DNA of 64,000 bases. Origin: Martinezella tropici (GTDB taxonomy: Bacteria; Pseudomonadota; Alphaproteobacteria; Rhizobiales; Rhizobiaceae). The position numbers and the translations under genes are program-made. Below, one piece after another: positions 1 to 8,762 of the stretch; the first letter of the stretch is position 1; every line of letters begins with the position of its first letter. The notes below the pieces were generated by a model that worked only from the letters and a program-made list of their open reading frames with translations, made no database searches and was not told the DNA's origin. The stretch is taken from assembly GCA_000799755.1 (NCBI GenBank), contig JUHI01000003.1, positions 310,001 through 374,000 of the forward strand, given 5' to 3'.

Positions 1-2337
1 GCGCCCTTCCGCCCCCAAATCCGCAAGCTGGTTGCGCACGTCCTCGGCATATTTGCGACCCGCCTCTGCGTCGCCATAGCGGAACCGCCCGCGATAGAGA
101 TCGGGCATCTCGGCGACGCGCACGTGCTGCGGGCGCCCCTCTCCGCCCTTGCCGGCGAATTTGTAGGGGCTCACATCGATCAGGCTCGACAGATGCCCGT
201 GATAGGCATGATCGACCGTGATGATATCGTGATTACGGGTGTAGGCGCGGGCAAGTCGGATCGCGAGATCGTTCGCTTCGCTGCCAGAGTTGACGAAGAA
301 GCAGACGTTGAGCGGATCGGGAAACAGGCTCGCCAGGCGGCGGGAATATTCCACCAGAGAATCATGCAGGTAGCGCGAGTTGGTGTTGAGCTTGCCGATC
401 TGCGTCTGCGCCGCCTTGACGACGCGCGGATGGCAATGGCCGACATGGCAGACGTTGTTGACCATGTCGAGCCAACGGGTGCCTTCCTCGTCGATCAGAT
501 AGGCTCCCTCGCCGCCGACGATCTTTAACGGCGTCGCGGAATAGGCGATGCTGAGCGAACGGCCGATACGCCGGTGGCGCTCGCGCACCAGAAACTCCTT
601 GTCCCGGGCAACGGTGACGGACGCCGGTGTCGAAAAGCCGAAAACAACGCTCGGATCGGGGCTGATGGCACGCCAGATCTGCCACTGCTCGCGCACGCCG
701 ACGCCGTGCATGCCTCCGCCAAGACCGAGATGGTCCGTGACGATCTGGAAATGCAGATGCGGCGACCAGCTGCGGTTTTCCGAAGCGGCCCCGAGGGTAC
801 TGAAAGCCTCGCCCTTGGCAATTGCCTGCCCAACGATAAGCTTGGCAACACTTTCCCGCGAAAGATGACCATAAAGGGTCCAGAAGGCATCGCCCTCCTG
901 CGTGCGATGCTCCAGCAGCACCGTCGGGCCGAAGCCGAAATCGACCGCGTCATCGTGGATGAAGGCAACGACACCGGCGAAGGGCGCATGCACCGGTTCA
1001 TGCGCCGGCAGGAAGATATCGATACCAAGATGTATCGTACGACGCTGGCCCACAGTCGGCGTTTCGAAGGCGTCGCCCTTGTAGACACTGCGATCTTCAC
1101 CGTAGAGGCCGATGGCAAAAGCGGCCCCGGCCTGTGCGACACGCTCGTCAATCAGGCGTTCGGCGCCGGCGGCATCGAGCCTTGCCCAAAGTTCGGCGTC
1201 CGGTCCGTTTGCCGTCAGATCAAGCGCAAGCACCTGCGGCGTTGCAAGCGACGGCCTGAGAATCCTCGCGAAATCATGAGCATTCCGTTCCAGCCAACGC
1301 TCGACGCGGGCGCTATGCGCGATCGGCTCAAAGCCGCAGGCGTCGCGGATACGGGCAATCGCCAGAGACCGGTTTTCGCGCTGCAGGCGCTGCAATTCGC
1401 GCCAAACATCGTCCTGGCTCACCAGAAGATAGGTGTTTTCCGGATTGTCACGGATCTGCTTCGCCGCCATGCACATACTGACGGCATAGCGCGTGCAGGT
1501 GAGATCGAAGATGAGCTCCGTCTCGGTCTCGCTGATCGGATTGACCGCATTATAGGCGCCAGCAAGGCGCGCAATCACATCCACCGGATCATCTGTGCCG
1601 ATTAGCGCATAGGCGCCAGCGACTGCAATTTCGATGACGCGCCAGGTCTCGACCATATCGCCGAAATCGAGCAGGCCGCTGACGGCACCAGCCGCATCGA
1701 GCAGGACGTTGTAATCGTTAGCATCATTGTGAATGACCTGTCGCGGGCATTGCTTCAGCCTCGGCAGCACCTCGCTGACGAAGCGGTCGAGGATCGACCT
1801 TACCGTCTCCTGCTTCTCTGCGTCCCCGATGAAGACGAGGCTCTGCAGATGCATGTCCGCGCGGCCGATATCCCACGCATAGGTGCGCCGGGCGCCCGGA
1901 TGGCTGAAGCCTTCGAGACTGCGATCCATCTCGCCCAGCAACCGGCCGAGGGTGACGATGCTTTGTCTGTCGCGTGCTCGCGATTTCGACCAGACATCGC
2001 CCGCCAGCCACGTCAACAGTCTCGCAGTGCGCCTGCCGCGCAGCTCCAAAGCGATTGCCGTCGCACCGCTTCTGTCCGGGAGCGCGCGCGAGATCGGAAG
2101 GTCCGGCGCTGTCCGAGCAAGATGATCGAGCACTGAGATCTGCATGCCAAGATCATCCGCATCGCCTGGAGCATGAAGCTTGAGGAGAAAGCGCGTTCCG
2201 TCGGCCGCCTCGACGCAATAGTTGAGGTCATGTTCGCCGGGCAGAGCGGTGATCTCACCCGAAATGCCGTAGCCGTTACGCAGAAGCGCGCCGATCGCCT
2301 CGATCTCGCTGCCATGTTGTCCGTTTGCGTCGGTCAT
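1..2337 (-). CDS. Kinase-like / M23 peptidase / class III aminotransferase fusion (3' end off window)
   Basis: This reading frame stays open from an ATG at 2337 to the left edge, 779 codons, with no stop in the window. Three domains follow in order. Residues about 30-300 are an APH/choline-kinase fold with the catalytic pattern HNDANDYN near residue 200 and LLDFGD after it. Residues about 430-530 are an M23 (LytM-type) peptidase with HLGID and HLHFQ zinc-ligand motifs. From about 580 a class III PLP aminotransferase begins (GGEGAYLIDEEGTRWLD, then NVCHVGHCHP); its PLP lysine lies beyond the edge. Such triple fusions are known in rhizobia and are usually annotated only as aminotransferases; the substrate is unknown. 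It lies 117 bp downstream of an amino-acid importer permease and may be co-transcribed. A phospho-amine substrate, by analogy with ethanolamine-phosphate lyases of the same fold, is a guess. Confidence 0.85.
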   Translation of the reverse strand, partial: MTDANGQHGSEIEAIGALLRNGYGISGEITALPGEHDLNYCVEAADGTRFLLKLHAPGDADDLGMQISVLDHLARTAPDLPISRALPDRSGATAIALELRGRRTARLLTWLAGDVWSKSRARDRQSIVTLGRLLGEMDRSLEGFSHPGARRTYAWDIGRADMHLQSLVFIGDAEKQETVRSILDRFVSEVLPRLKQCPRQVIHNDANDYNVLLDAAGAVSGLLDFGDMVETWRVIEIAVAGAYALIGTDDPVDVIARLAGAYNAVNPISETETELIFDLTCTRYAVSMCMAAKQIRDNPENTYLLVSQDDVWRELQRLQRENRSLAIARIRDACGFEPIAHSARVERWLERNAHDFARILRPSLATPQVLALDLTANGPDAELWARLDAAGAERLIDERVAQAGAAFAIGLYGEDRSVYKGDAFETPTVGQRRTIHLGIDIFLPAHEPVHAPFAGVVAFIHDDAVDFGFGPTVLLEHRTQEGDAFWTLYGHLSRESVAKLIVGQAIAKGEAFSTLGAASENRSWSPHLHFQIVTDHLGLGGGMHGVGVREQWQIWRAISPDPSVVFGFSTPASVTVARDKEFLVRERHRRIGRSLSIAYSATPLKIVGGEGAYLIDEEGTRWLDMVNNVCHVGHCHPRVVKAAQTQIGKLNTNSRYLHDSLVEYSRRLASLFPDPLNVCFFVNSGSEANDLAIRLARAYTRNHDIITVDHAYHGHLSSLIDVSPYKFAGKGGEGRPQHVRVAEMPDLYRGRFRYGDAEAGRKYAEDVRNQLADLGAEGR

Positions 2338-2453
2338 TGCCCCACCTCTTTCCCTAGCAAGATACAGTTTTGCCGTCATGGACACTGAAACATCCAACCA
2401 CGGCCTCTGCCACCGGAATCATTTTGACAACCGCTTTCGGCCTTGCGCCATTT

Positions 2454-4109
2454 TCAGCGATGCTTGACGTCATATTTCTTCTCGATAAGGCTCACGAGGC
2501 TGGCCGCCGCGAGCGTCAGCAGAATGTAGAGAACCGCCGCGGAATTATAGGGCGCAAAGGGCAGGAAGCTTGCCGACTGGAATTCGCGCATGCGCTGCGT
2601 GATGTCGCGGATCGACAGGATCGACAGCAACGATGTGTCCTTCAAGATGGCGATCAGCTCGTTGCCGAGCGGCGGGATGATGATGCGGAACGCTTGCGGC
2701 AGGATGACCAGCCGCGCCGTCTGCCAGCGATTGAGCCCGATGCTGGCGGCGGCTTCGATCTGGCCAACAGGGATGGCGTTGATGCCTGAACGGAAGATCT
2801 CGGCGAGATAGGCTGAATAGGCGAGCGCCATCGCGACGATGCCGCGCATCAGATTCGGTGGATCGAATACACCTTGCGTCGCATCCTTCAGGGCGCCGCT
2901 CAGCGGCAGGCCGACATAGAGCACAATGACGAGCATCGGAATGCCTCGGATGGTGTCGACAATAAATTCGGAACCGATCGACAGGGGATGGCGGCTATGG
3001 AGAAAGCCGCCGAGGGTCAGTAGGCCGATAACGATCGCAACAACCGAGAAAGTGATGCCCGCCGCACGATCACGATCATTCAGCGCCTCCGTACGCCAGA
3101 TGATGGGCCAATCGGAAGGAACGGATGCGGCCGGCAGCAACGCGCCGCTGACATCCTGCTTCTTGCCGACCGTCTCGATGGCCTGCTGGGGAGCAACGAA
3201 GGTTCTGACCGGTATTTCCGCCTTGGGAGCACCGTCAAACTGGCCGAAGCGTACCGCACCGATCAGACCAGACGGCGTGTTGGTAACAATGCCGATCTTG
3301 CCTTCGAGCGTGCCTGCAAGAACATAGTCGTCGCGCGGTTGCAGCAGGAACCAGGCCGAGAGAATGGCAAGACCGATGGTCAGGAGAATGAAGGCCACCA
3401 GGCTCGAGCGCGTATAACGCAGCTTCTGCAGCCCGACCCAGACAAGACCAAGAGCGGCAGCCAATAGATAGGCCGCGATAGCCGCACGGATCGTGGTGGC
3501 AAGACCCGAGGCAAAGGCGATGTAGGCAAACAGAAACACAAAGGCGAGACCCGCGCCATTGGTCACGGCAAGAATCCAGACGCCAGTACGACGCATGCGG
3601 CTCTCGGTCTGGACAGCAGCACGGTTGCCCGTAGCAAGCAATCCAAGGCCGACGACAAGCAAAAACGCGTAGATCGGCCAGAGCCACGTCTCCACCTGCC
3701 GCACCATGATATCGGCATCAGGCGTGAGTTGACGCGGCGTCACGCCCTTGACAACTAGGCTTGATTTGAACGGATCGACGCTATTGGCCACCACTGATGC
3801 GATGAAGGGGTGAACCATATCGCCAGCAAGAATGGCTGCCGTCGCGATCAGAGCCAGAAGCGCCGCAGCCAGCGTCAGACGTGGCCGCGCGATCTTCATC
3901 TTGGATAAGACGAGAACGGAAATACCCGATACAAATGCAGTAGAAAGCAGCAGAAATCCGGGTACGAAAGCCGAAGATCCCGGCTCGACGCCGAGGATCG
4001 CCTGCAGCGAACGCTGATAGTCCGAAGACGATGCGAACAGATAGACAATAAAGGGCAGCGCCGCAAGAATGATCAGGTTGCTGGGCCGCACGCTTTTGAT
4101 GAACAACAT
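2454..4109 (-). CDS. Amino-acid ABC transporter permease with long N-terminal membrane extension
   Basis: The last 220 or so residues form a His/Glu-type binding-protein-dependent permease domain: an SIGSEFIVDTIRGIPMLV segment and an EAA loop, EAAASIGLNRWQTARLVILP. The first 320 residues add several hydrophobic helices and a probable periplasmic loop, so the protein (551 residues) is about twice the usual 220-250; this resembles the extended AapQ/AapM type of rhizobial permeases. I chose the ATG at 4109 because a TGGAGG sits five bases upstream; a TTG at 4157 would add 16 residues but has a poor ribosome site. It follows the binding protein gene by 66 bp. No ATPase gene for this importer is in the window; it may lie left of the edge or be shared. 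Confidence 0.85.
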   Translation of the reverse strand: MLFIKSVRPSNLIILAALPFIVYLFASSSDYQRSLQAILGVEPGSSAFVPGFLLLSTAFVSGISVLVLSKMKIARPRLTLAAALLALIATAAILAGDMVHPFIASVVANSVDPFKSSLVVKGVTPRQLTPDADIMVRQVETWLWPIYAFLLVVGLGLLATGNRAAVQTESRMRRTGVWILAVTNGAGLAFVFLFAYIAFASGLATTIRAAIAAYLLAAALGLVWVGLQKLRYTRSSLVAFILLTIGLAILSAWFLLQPRDDYVLAGTLEGKIGIVTNTPSGLIGAVRFGQFDGAPKAEIPVRTFVAPQQAIETVGKKQDVSGALLPAASVPSDWPIIWRTEALNDRDRAAGITFSVVAIVIGLLTLGGFLHSRHPLSIGSEFIVDTIRGIPMLVIVLYVGLPLSGALKDATQGVFDPPNLMRGIVAMALAYSAYLAEIFRSGINAIPVGQIEAAASIGLNRWQTARLVILPQAFRIIIPPLGNELIAILKDTSLLSILSIRDITQRMREFQSASFLPFAPYNSAAVLYILLTLAAASLVSLIEKKYDVKHR

Positions 4110-4175
4110 TCCGGCCTCCAGCGCCAGATCGAGCAGATGATGCCGGAAGTGCAGCAATGCGCTTCCGGCAAAAAC

Positions 4176-4922
4176 TTACTTGAGACCCCAATATTTGGCG
4201 ATGAGCTTATCCAGCGTGCCGTCCTTCTTGATCTCCTGCAGGCCTTCGTTGAAGGCGCCGACATTCTCATCGCCCTTACGGAAGACGAGACCGATCGGAT
4301 CGGACTGCAGGCCCTTGATGGCCGCGACTAGCTGACCGGCAAATTCGCGTTCATAGGCAGCCGCATTGGCGCCATTGATGACGACGCCGTCGACATCCTT
4401 ATTTTTGAGCGCGATGATAGCAGCGCTGAAGGTGTCGTAGGCGACCACATTTTCCTTGCCGACGAGGCTTTCCGCCACTTGCGCATCCGTCGTGTTGGCC
4501 TGTGCCGACAGCTTGCGGCCTTGCGCCTTGAACTGCTCGATAGTGATGCCCTGATCTTCCGCCCGGGTCAGCACCACCTGGCTATTGACGATATAGGGGT
4601 CGGAGAAGTCCATCGCCTTCTTGCGCTCGTCGGTGATCGACACGCCTGAGGCGACGAGATCGAAGCTAGCCTGATCGAGCGCTGCGAAAATGCCGTCCCA
4701 GCCCGTTGTCACGAATTCGGCCTGACAATGGATCTTGGCGCAGATGGCATTGACGACATCGACGTCGAAACCGACGATCTGGCCGCTCGCAGGATCGACG
4801 CTTTCCATCGGCGGCGACGTGGTGTCCGAGCCGACCTTGAGCAGCTTGCCGCCGAGATCGGCAGCGTGAACAACGCCAGCAGCCATCATGGCAAATGCAA
4901 GCGTCACGACAAATTTCTTCAT
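4176..4922 (-). CDS. Amino-acid ABC transporter periplasmic binding protein (family 3)
   Basis: A 248-residue secreted protein with a signal peptide (MKKFVVTLAFAMMAAGVVHA, cut before ADLGG). The family 3 signature is clear: SDTTSPPMES, GFDVDVVNAI, then SITDERKKAMDFSDPY around residue 100, and a C-terminal YWGLK. It should capture a polar amino acid or related amine for the downstream permease. The start at 4922 is chosen over 4970 because it gives the signal peptide directly and follows GAGGAGGAAGAA. Two paired AAACGTTT sites lie 130-155 bp upstream, matching those before the sugar operon, so control by the neighbouring LacI regulator is likely. Substrate cannot be read from sequence. Confidence 0.9.
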   Translation of the reverse strand: MKKFVVTLAFAMMAAGVVHAADLGGKLLKVGSDTTSPPMESVDPASGQIVGFDVDVVNAICAKIHCQAEFVTTGWDGIFAALDQASFDLVASGVSITDERKKAMDFSDPYIVNSQVVLTRAEDQGITIEQFKAQGRKLSAQANTTDAQVAESLVGKENVVAYDTFSAAIIALKNKDVDGVVINGANAAAYEREFAGQLVAAIKGLQSDPIGLVFRKGDENVGAFNEGLQEIKKDGTLDKLIAKYWGLK

Positions 4923-5048
4923 TTCTTCCTCCTCAACCGTCGGCACCGCCACCTCGACAGTGCGCGACAAGACCCTTCGAAAGATCGGTCCCCCTCGACG
5001 CCCTTACTCCGATCTTCGTTTGTGCGTAAGTTTCCTAACAAGGAATAT

Positions 5049-5077
5049 AAACGTTTTCAATACAGATATAAACGTTT
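5049..5077. promoter_or_regulatory. Paired LacI-type operator sites upstream of the amino-acid importer
   Basis: Two identical AAACGTTT palindromes occur at 5049-5056 and 5070-5077, both in the context ATAAACGTTTT, with centres 21 bp apart (two helical turns). They sit in the 276-bp gap between the LacI gene end and the binding protein start. The same word appears twice before the sugar operon at 12170-12197. LacI-family operators are typically CG-centred palindromes of this form; assignment to the regulator at 5199-6233 is inference. Confidence 0.65.
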
Positions 5078-5198
5078 TTATTTTCAAATCTGTGAGCAAA
5101 CCGGAGAAGATGCATGACATCATGAGACAAAGAGAAAAAGCTCCGGGACAATGGGAAAATGACCCGAGTGGCGATAACAGGGCGCTGAAAACGACTTC

Positions 5199-6233
5199 TC
5201 AGCTCTTCGGCATCACACGATCATCCGAACGCTCGATCAACTTCGGCATAATGAGCGCCTGAAGCACCTCCGGCGCCTCGCCTTCCATGCGGCGCAGGAT
5301 GAAGTTGCCCAGCAACTCGCTCGGCTCGTTGATCGGCAGGAAATAGGTGGTGATCGGCGGCGCGAAGTACTGGCTGACATTGAGATCGTCGGTCGCATTG
5401 ATGACAGCATCTCGCCCATGCACCAGACCGCGCTCGTGGAAGCCGGAGAAGGCGCCGAGCGCGGAGGCTTCATTGGCGCAGATATAGGCCGTGGGTGGAT
5501 TTGGCAGGCGAGACATCGTCAGCACGCTTTCGCGACCGAAGGCAGGTGTCAGCCTGTCGTGAACGATAAGAGCCGGATCGAACGGCAGGCCCGCAATCTC
5601 CAGCGCAAGGCGATAGGCCTCAAGCCGGGTGATTGCATAGCTCAGATCGGCCATCGGATTGATCAGGGCGATGCGCCGATGACCGCGCTCGACCAGCCGC
5701 GCGACGGAGCGGCGGATCATCTGCTCGTTATCGGCATCGACAAAAGCATGCGGATCGTTCTGGATCGTCGTGCCGTAGGTGACGAAGGGGAAATCTGCCT
5801 CCTGCATGATGCGGATACGCGGGTCGTCAGCGCGCGTGCCGGAGACGATGATGCCATCGGCCTTCTTGAGCGAGACGATCTGCCGGATCGTCGCTAGACT
5901 CTCCTCGAAATTGCGCACGGCATAGAGCGAGACGCGGTAGGGGCTTTCCTCCAGCGCCCAGGAAATGCCGCTCAAGAGCTGGGCATATTCGACGCCTTCC
6001 CATTCCTGCTGCTTCGGGCCCGGCGCCGTCATGATAGCTGCAACCTGATAGGTCTTACCGGTGCGCAACTGCACGCCGTGCATGTTGAGCTCGTAGCCGA
6101 CGCGCTCGGCGGCCGCGACCACGATCGCGCGCGTTTCCGGCCGGACCTGCGGCGAACTCTTGAGAGCTTTCGATACGGTTGCGATCGAAAGCCCCGTTTC
6201 CTGCGCGATAGTCTTGATCGTCGGTCTTTGCAT
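5199..6233 (-). CDS. LacI-family transcriptional regulator
   Basis: A 344-residue LacI/GalR repressor. The N-terminal helix-turn-helix TIKTIAQETGLSIATVSKAL (residues 5-24) and the following RPETRAIVVAAAERVGYE are typical; a periplasmic-binding-protein-like sensor domain fills residues 60-335 (VAAIMTAPG, ADGIIVSGT, RGHRRIALINP, PTAYICANE). It is the last gene of the sugar operon, 13 bp after the hydrolase. Candidate operators lie before the first gene of that operon and before the amino-acid importer just downstream, so it probably represses both and indirectly itself. The effector is unknown; a sugar released by the GH63-like hydrolase is the natural guess. Confidence 0.92.
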   Translation of the reverse strand: MQRPTIKTIAQETGLSIATVSKALKSSPQVRPETRAIVVAAAERVGYELNMHGVQLRTGKTYQVAAIMTAPGPKQQEWEGVEYAQLLSGISWALEESPYRVSLYAVRNFEESLATIRQIVSLKKADGIIVSGTRADDPRIRIMQEADFPFVTYGTTIQNDPHAFVDADNEQMIRRSVARLVERGHRRIALINPMADLSYAITRLEAYRLALEIAGLPFDPALIVHDRLTPAFGRESVLTMSRLPNPPTAYICANEASALGAFSGFHERGLVHGRDAVINATDDLNVSQYFAPPITTYFLPINEPSELLGNFILRRMEGEAPEVLQALIMPKLIERSDDRVMPKS

Positions 6234-6246
6234 GCAGTTCGGCTCG

Positions 6247-7947
6247 CTACGGCTGATTCGTGCTGAGGGAGGCAGTCAACAGGATATAGACGGCGGATGT
6301 CCAAGCGAAGGCCCGGTCGCGCAATCCTCTCCCCGACCGAGCATCGAAGTTCTCGGCCATACCGCTTTTACAGACAAGCGAACAGAACTTTTCCGCAATT
6401 GTCCGTGCCATTTCCATTTCTCCTTGCTTGCGCAGACCATCCCAGATGAGCAGCGTGGTCGGCGCCCAGATCGGACCGCGCCAGTAGCCATCGTCCTCGT
6501 AGAACGGGCTGTCGACGCTTTCTGTCGCCGGCCCCCACTGCGTGATGAAGCCTCCATCGGCCAGCCGCGCCACGAGCTTCTCTGCCATATCGCGCGGCAA
6601 TCTCTCGCCGAGGAGCAACGGCATGAACTGGATCAAGTTTTGATCGGGCAGATTGCGGTCCGGGTCTTCCATCAGGCGAGCACGAAAAGTCTCGCCGGTC
6701 CAGAGATCCCGGAAGAGCATCGCCTGCAACCGATCCGCCTTTCCTCGCCACTCTTGAGCACGTGCCTCGTCATCCTCCAGAAGGGCGGCAAGCGTATCGC
6801 AAGCGAGGATCAGGAAAACAGGCAGATCCGGCGTGATGACCGGCCCTCCCTCGGCGAAGAAGGTCGAATTGTCCCAGCCGCTATCATTGCCATGAAAATA
6901 GCATGGGAGCGCGTCGTCGCCGGCCCGGGCATGGGTCAGCCAGTAGTCGATCTGGCGAGCGATCGCAGCGCTGAGATAGGCCTTGCGCTTCGGTGTCAAG
7001 AATCCCGGCTGCATCGCCTCGATCATCGAAACGGCCCAGCCATGCACCGGCGGTTTCGTGAAGGCGAAAAGCACGTCGCGATCGTTGACATAGTCCGGCA
7101 ACAGCCCCGAGGCATCCTGATGATCGAAGATAACGGCGAACTGGTCGAATGCCAGATCAGGATCAACGCCGGCAACGCCGAGAGCCGAGAAAGCATTGTC
7201 CCAGCTCCAGATGTTGATCATATGGTTCTTGGACATATAGATCGCCGGACGGGTCAGCGCACCGCCGGAGGGGACTGTATTGGCCCAGAGCAGATAGCTT
7301 GCCAGGCGATGCGTTTCCGCCTGATCCACATGGCCTTGCGGCATCCGCTCATGCCACGCGACAAACTCCGAGCTTACGCCGGCAAGAGCTTCCTCGAAGG
7401 AGCCGGGACGATCGGCTGGCGGCACCGTGCGGAAGAAATCAATATTGCCCTCGAATGAGCGCGCTCCGGAGAAGGTAAAACTGACCTTCTCCGAATGATC
7501 ACGCTGCCAGGAGCCGGTAACCTCGAGTGAACCAAGATCGGCCCGCGGGATGAACTTCACATTCTCGACGGCTGCAACGAGACAAGGCTCTCCCCGTGGC
7601 GTGCGATAGAGGTAATCATAACGCGATCCCTCAAGATGAAACCGCACGCCACCGGTGCCACGAAGATGCAACCGCTCACCTTGGCCCATGACAAGTTCGA
7701 TCTCGCCGCCATCGATGCGGGCAGTGAGCCGCTCGGGCGCAAGTTCGAAAGCCGGCTTCGTCGGATTGCCCGAAGCGTCAAGGAAATCCACACGGCAAAG
7801 CCGCCCGAGCGACGGACGCTCATCACCACCGGCGACAAAGCGCAGGTAAAGCGCCTGTTCGCCATCGGCTCCCGGCACCGGCATGATCGACAGAGTGAGG
7901 AAGCAACCGCGGCGGCTAAAAGGAATATGAGCGATATCGAACGGCAT
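6247..7947 (-). CDS. GH63/trehalase-like (alpha/alpha)6 glycoside hydrolase
   Basis: A 566-residue cytoplasmic protein (no signal peptide). Residues 1-190 look like a beta-rich N-terminal domain; the rest is an alpha/alpha barrel with motifs typical of GH63/GH37-type glucosidases: INIWSWDNAFSALG (about residue 245), CYFHGNDSGWDNST (about 350), and SPFYEDDGYWRGPIWAPTT (about 490) near the catalytic carboxylates. It should hydrolyse an alpha-linked disaccharide or glucosyl-glycerate-type compound after import. It starts 2 bp after the second permease gene, so it is co-transcribed and probably acts on the importer's substrate. Amylo-alpha-1,6-glucosidase and mannosylglycerate hydrolase are related possibilities; sequence alone does not decide. 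Confidence 0.8.
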   Translation of the reverse strand: MPFDIAHIPFSRRGCFLTLSIMPVPGADGEQALYLRFVAGGDERPSLGRLCRVDFLDASGNPTKPAFELAPERLTARIDGGEIELVMGQGERLHLRGTGGVRFHLEGSRYDYLYRTPRGEPCLVAAVENVKFIPRADLGSLEVTGSWQRDHSEKVSFTFSGARSFEGNIDFFRTVPPADRPGSFEEALAGVSSEFVAWHERMPQGHVDQAETHRLASYLLWANTVPSGGALTRPAIYMSKNHMINIWSWDNAFSALGVAGVDPDLAFDQFAVIFDHQDASGLLPDYVNDRDVLFAFTKPPVHGWAVSMIEAMQPGFLTPKRKAYLSAAIARQIDYWLTHARAGDDALPCYFHGNDSGWDNSTFFAEGGPVITPDLPVFLILACDTLAALLEDDEARAQEWRGKADRLQAMLFRDLWTGETFRARLMEDPDRNLPDQNLIQFMPLLLGERLPRDMAEKLVARLADGGFITQWGPATESVDSPFYEDDGYWRGPIWAPTTLLIWDGLRKQGEMEMARTIAEKFCSLVCKSGMAENFDARSGRGLRDRAFAWTSAVYILLTASLSTNQP

Positions 7948-7949
7948 GG

Positions 7950-8762
7950 CTACCCCTTGACCGACGAGCTGACGGCGCCGTCCATGATGTAGCGCTGCGC
8001 CAAAAAGAAGAGCACAAGTGGCGGCAGGCAGAGTATCACGGTGATTGCGGCAATTGATGTCACATCCACCTCATGCAATCCCTTGAACATCGAAAGGCCG
8101 AGCGTCAGCGTGTATTTTGACTGGTCATTAAGGAAGATCAGCGGTCCGAGATAGTCGTTCCAGGCATTCATGAAGTGGAAAGTCCCGACCAACACGAGCG
8201 CCGGCATCATCAGCGGCAGGTGAATACGCCAGTAGATATCGAAAGAATTGGCGCCATCCATGCGAGCCGCTTCGTCGATCTCTATCGGAACGGTCATGAT
8301 GTACTGCCGCAGCAGGAAAACGAAGAAGGCATCGGCGAAATAGGCCGGCACGATCAGCGGCTTCAGCGTGTTGATCCAGCCAAGCAGGTTGAACTCCATA
8401 TAGAGCGGGATCATCTTGACGTCCCATGGGATCATCATGGTGGCGAGCAGCAGGATGAACAGCGGATCGCGGCCGGGAAACTTGAAGCGCGCGAAGCCAT
8501 AAGCGACCAGAGAGCTGGAAATCAGCTGACCGATGGTCGATGACACAACGACAACGAGCGAGTTCTGGAAATATGTGCCGAACGGCTGCTTGTTCCAGGC
8601 AGTGGTAAAATTTTCCCAATGCCATTCCGATGGCCAGAACACCGGCGGGAACCGATAGAGATCAGCCTGACCCTTTATGGCAGTCATGAAGGTCCAGTAG
8701 AACGGCGCGATGAAGAGCGCTGAAAGCAGGATCAGAGCGGAATAGAGCAACGTCTTACGCAT
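7950..8762 (-). CDS. Sugar ABC transporter permease (CUT1, MalG type)
   Basis: A 270-residue inner-membrane permease with six predicted helices. It has the MalG-type layout: N-terminal LLYSALILLSALFIAPFYW, the EAA loop DEAARMDGANSFDIYWRIHLP around residue 185, and a C-terminal YIMDGAVSSSVKG. The start at 8762 follows GGGAGGCGATC and overlaps the end of the preceding permease gene by 8 bp, indicating translational coupling. It pairs with the other permease to form the channel for the carbohydrate bound by the upstream binding protein. Confidence 0.92.
   Translation of the reverse strand: MRKTLLYSALILLSALFIAPFYWTFMTAIKGQADLYRFPPVFWPSEWHWENFTTAWNKQPFGTYFQNSLVVVVSSTIGQLISSSLVAYGFARFKFPGRDPLFILLLATMMIPWDVKMIPLYMEFNLLGWINTLKPLIVPAYFADAFFVFLLRQYIMTVPIEIDEAARMDGANSFDIYWRIHLPLMMPALVLVGTFHFMNAWNDYLGPLIFLNDQSKYTLTLGLSMFKGLHEVDVTSIAAITVILCLPPLVLFFLAQRYIMDGAVSSSVKG

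Noticed and set aside
574..1605. 343-codon plus-strand open frame
   Set aside because: It is antisense to the fusion gene, whose minus-strand frame has three clear domains. GC-rich third positions keep the opposite frame open.
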